A stretch of DNA of 7,325 nucleotides from NCBI GenBank assembly GCA_001786015.1, contig MFVH01000015.1, positions 1 to 7,325 on the forward strand, written 5' to 3'. Below the pieces are notes generated by a model, which saw only the letters and a list, made by a program, of their open reading frames with translations, was not told the origin of the DNA and did not search any database. Shown in pieces: positions 5,800 to 7,325 of this stretch (positions within the stretch are counted from its first letter, which is position 1; each line of letters opens with the position of its first letter). This DNA is from Candidatus Nomurabacteria bacterium RIFCSPLOWO2_01_FULL_46_18 (lineage in GTDB: Bacteria; Patescibacteriota; Minisyncoccia; Phycocordibacterales; UBA9973). The translations under genes and the position numbers were made by a program.

Positions 5800-5831
5800 A
5801 CTCTAACATTCTATAGAACATTAGAATGTTA
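5800..5831 (-). promoter_or_regulatory. operator/promoter module upstream of the regulator gene
   Basis: The + strand TAACATTCTA (5804-5813) and TAGAATGTTA (5822-5831) form a perfect 10-bp inverted repeat with an 8-base spacer. The spacer itself overlaps a second small palindrome, TTCTATAGAA (5809-5818). The minus strand TGTTAGAGT (5808-5800) resembles an extended -10 box and ends 6 bases before the ATG at 5793. A protein bound to the dyad would cover the promoter, as expected of autorepression. The repeat runs into the stop codon of the peptidase gene. Confidence 0.6.
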
Positions 5832-6509
5832 ATGCATGCCTAGACCTCGGTCTTCTCGTTTTTCTTCCTTTCTTTCGTTCAACATTTCTAATTTCACTTC
5901 CTCTCCTTCGCCAATAAAACGATCCACCCCGTTTTCAACTATAATGCCTTGTCCATCTCGTAATATTCTAAGCGGGTGATTAAGGTCTTTTATTTTTTCT
6001 CTGTACAGCTCTTGCATATCGTCTGTGTAATGAACTTTTAAACAAAACGGCACGTAATTTAGGCCAGTTAAATCTTCTACTCCAAATCTTCTGTCTACAC
6101 CGGTTCTCCATGTAGCAACTTCAATATCGGGGCACATAATATAGGCTCCCGCACTGACACCAACAAACGCAAGGCCTCTATTCAGCAGAGTTTTTAATAC
6201 CTCATCAAAACCAGTTTCTCGAATAACTTTTAACAAATAAAAAGTATTCCCTCCCTCTACGTGAATGACATTTTTATCGGCAAAAAAATCAAGTATCTCT
6301 TCTTTGTTTTTCCCCTCAATATCAAATTCTTCATATGAATATCCGACTTGAGCCATTTCTTGCTTATGCCTTTCCAAATAATCCAAACTTTTAGCTCCTT
6401 TTGAAGCTGTTGTGATATATCCAACGCGAATTTGATCGGCTGGAATACCTAAGAATTTATATCCTTCTTCAATGGAGAATTTCCCATTTGATGCAAGTAA
6501 GATTTTCAT
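5829..6509 (-). CDS. peptidase E-like serine hydrolase (family S51)
   Basis: Cytoplasmic enzyme of the dipeptidase E family, which cleaves Asp-X dipeptides in the best-studied member. Its relatives also include cyanophycinase. The 226 residues show VEGGNTFYLL at 84-93 and the nucleophile S119 in GVSAGAYIM (the GxSAG elbow at 117-121). H160 in KVHYTDD is the likely catalytic histidine, and a DGQG-type strand follows at 185-188. Length matches peptidase E (about 230). The final 15 residues are a charged K/E/R tail ending GLGMH. The ATG overlaps the aldolase stop by one base (TAATG), so translation is probably coupled to the aldolase gene, and no ribosome binding site is seen. The downstream operator begins in its stop codon. 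The exact substrate is uncertain; a role in peptide salvage is an inference from the family. Confidence 0.85.
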   Translation of the reverse strand: MKILLASNGKFSIEEGYKFLGIPADQIRVGYITTASKGAKSLDYLERHKQEMAQVGYSYEEFDIEGKNKEEILDFFADKNVIHVEGGNTFYLLKVIRETGFDEVLKTLLNRGLAFVGVSAGAYIMCPDIEVATWRTGVDRRFGVEDLTGLNYVPFCLKVHYTDDMQELYREKIKDLNHPLRILRDGQGIIVENGVDRFIGEGEEVKLEMLNERKEEKREDRGLGMH

Positions 6510-7325
6510 TATTTCAGGTTATTGAAAAGTTTCAGACGAGCTTCGACGACAGTTTCCACCGCCGCGACTGCTGCTGGCAAATATTTATAGGGAGTAGTTT
6601 CTTCAGGATTGTCGGCCAGAGATTTTCGAAGCGCATCAGTGAAGGCAACTCGAATCTCGGTATTGATGTGCACGATATCTATCCCCTCTTTAATACAAGC
6701 GACGAAATCTTCATTCATCGAGCCGGATCCCCCATGGAGGACAAGCGGAATCCCGGTCGTTTCGCGAATGGCTTTTACTCTCTCCGGATGAAGTCGTGGA
6801 TTTCCGCTTTTAACCATTCCATGCACATTGCCGATTGAGGGCGCGAGCAGATCGATGCCCGTTTGTTCCACAAAATATTTGGCGTTCTCCGGCGTGGTCA
6901 TGGTCGCTTCCGACACGCCTTCCGGCAATTTGTCCAAAACCTTAGAGGAAGTGCCGATAAATCCGAGCTCGGCTTCGACCAAAATGTCGCGATTTTCTTT
7001 TTTGGAAATTTTTCTAGCATACTCTGCGCACTTCTTTGTAACGGCAATATTTTCTTCAAGCGACAATTTCACGACATCAATTACTACCGCATCAAAACCC
7101 GCATCGATCGCCAATTTTACCGATTCAAAACTGTAATGGTGATCGGCATTTAAAAATATCGGATAATTGTCCCGTTCTCGGATTGCCCGAATTAGAGCGA
7201 CTCCTTCTTCTCGCCCAACGAATGCTTCCTCGCCCTCGGAAAGCCCGATGATAATGGGTAGATTTAATTTTTTCGCCGCGTTGTAAATGCCGTGCAACGC
7301 TTCCAGATTCGAAATATTGAAGTGC
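6509..7325 (-). CDS. class II fructose-bisphosphate aldolase family protein, 5' end beyond the window
   Basis: Zinc-dependent aldolase interconverting fructose-1,6-bisphosphate with dihydroxyacetone phosphate and glyceraldehyde-3-phosphate, or a tagatose-bisphosphate relative. The reading frame stays open to the right edge. The last visible codons read HFNISNLEALHGIYN, the usual N-terminal core of the family, so the TTG at 7297 is internal and roughly 10-20 residues lie outside. Visible motifs are ADHHYSFES near 7120-7147 (catalytic Asp and zinc His), the SLEENIAVTK segment, VEAELG near 6970, GNVHG near 6820 and LVLHGGSG near 6725-6745, covering the three expected zinc histidines. The usual DHG/DHC is DHH here, and HINTEIR replaces the common KINIDT. 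The family call is secure; fructose versus tagatose specificity is not. The gene ends in TAA overlapping the next ATG. Confidence 0.92.
   Translation of the reverse strand, partial: HFNISNLEALHGIYNAAKKLNLPIIIGLSEGEEAFVGREEGVALIRAIRERDNYPIFLNADHHYSFESVKLAIDAGFDAVVIDVVKLSLEENIAVTKKCAEYARKISKKENRDILVEAELGFIGTSSKVLDKLPEGVSEATMTTPENAKYFVEQTGIDLLAPSIGNVHGMVKSGNPRLHPERVKAIRETTGIPLVLHGGSGSMNEDFVACIKEGIDIVHINTEIRVAFTDALRKSLADNPEETTPYKYLPAAVAAVETVVEARLKLFNNLK

Noticed and set aside
7295..7297. TTG as the aldolase start codon
   Set aside because: The frame continues upstream to the window edge with HFNISNLEA, the conserved start of class II aldolases. The codon is an internal leucine.

Overview
The window looks like part of a chromosome from a Candidate Phyla Radiation (Patescibacteria, Parcubacteria-like) bacterium. 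This is an inference. It rests on densely packed genes all on one strand, no recognisable Shine-Dalgarno sequence at any of the eight starts inside the window, a release factor 1 lacking its N-terminal domain, short G+C-rich palindromes inside coding sequence, and divergent but recognisable family members. UGA is used as a stop (the regulator gene at 5518-5793), so this is not a lineage that reads UGA as glycine.

All genes lie on the minus strand, so transcription runs from right to left. In that order they are: a class II fructose-bisphosphate aldolase cut by the right edge (6509-7325); a peptidase E-like S51 serine hydrolase overlapping it by 1 base; a small winged-helix regulator (5518-5793); a YdjM-like membrane 'metal-dependent hydrolase' (5073-5513); a GlcD/D-lactate dehydrogenase-type FAD oxidase (3397-5064); ribosomal protein bL25 of the CTC type (2650-3360); a secreted coiled-coil plus MltB-like lytic transglycosylase (1281-2630); ribosomal protein bL31 (1039-1257); domain-1-less RF1 (220-1032); and a structured non-coding RNA with its own promoter that runs off the left edge (1-186). 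The only non-coding stretch longer than about 40 bases is 1-219, and the RNA and its promoter fill it.

Two regulatory patterns stand out. First, near-consensus -10 boxes sit exactly 7 bases before the start codons of bL25, the transglycosylase and the FAD oxidase, and weaker ones sit 6 bases before the regulator and the membrane hydrolase. This predicts leaderless mRNAs and explains the missing ribosome binding sites. Second, the regulator and membrane-hydrolase genes carry near-identical 32-base promoter/operator modules in the same register to their ATGs (24 of 32 bases match). Each contains a dyad CRTTCTA-N8-TAGAAYG. The simplest reading is that the regulator controls both itself and the membrane hydrolase.

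Functionally the window mixes translation (bL25, bL31, RF1), cell-wall remodelling, central carbon metabolism (aldolase), a flavin oxidase, and a small regulated hydrolase cassette of lower G+C. Nothing resembles an insertion sequence, a CRISPR array, a tRNA or an rRNA.
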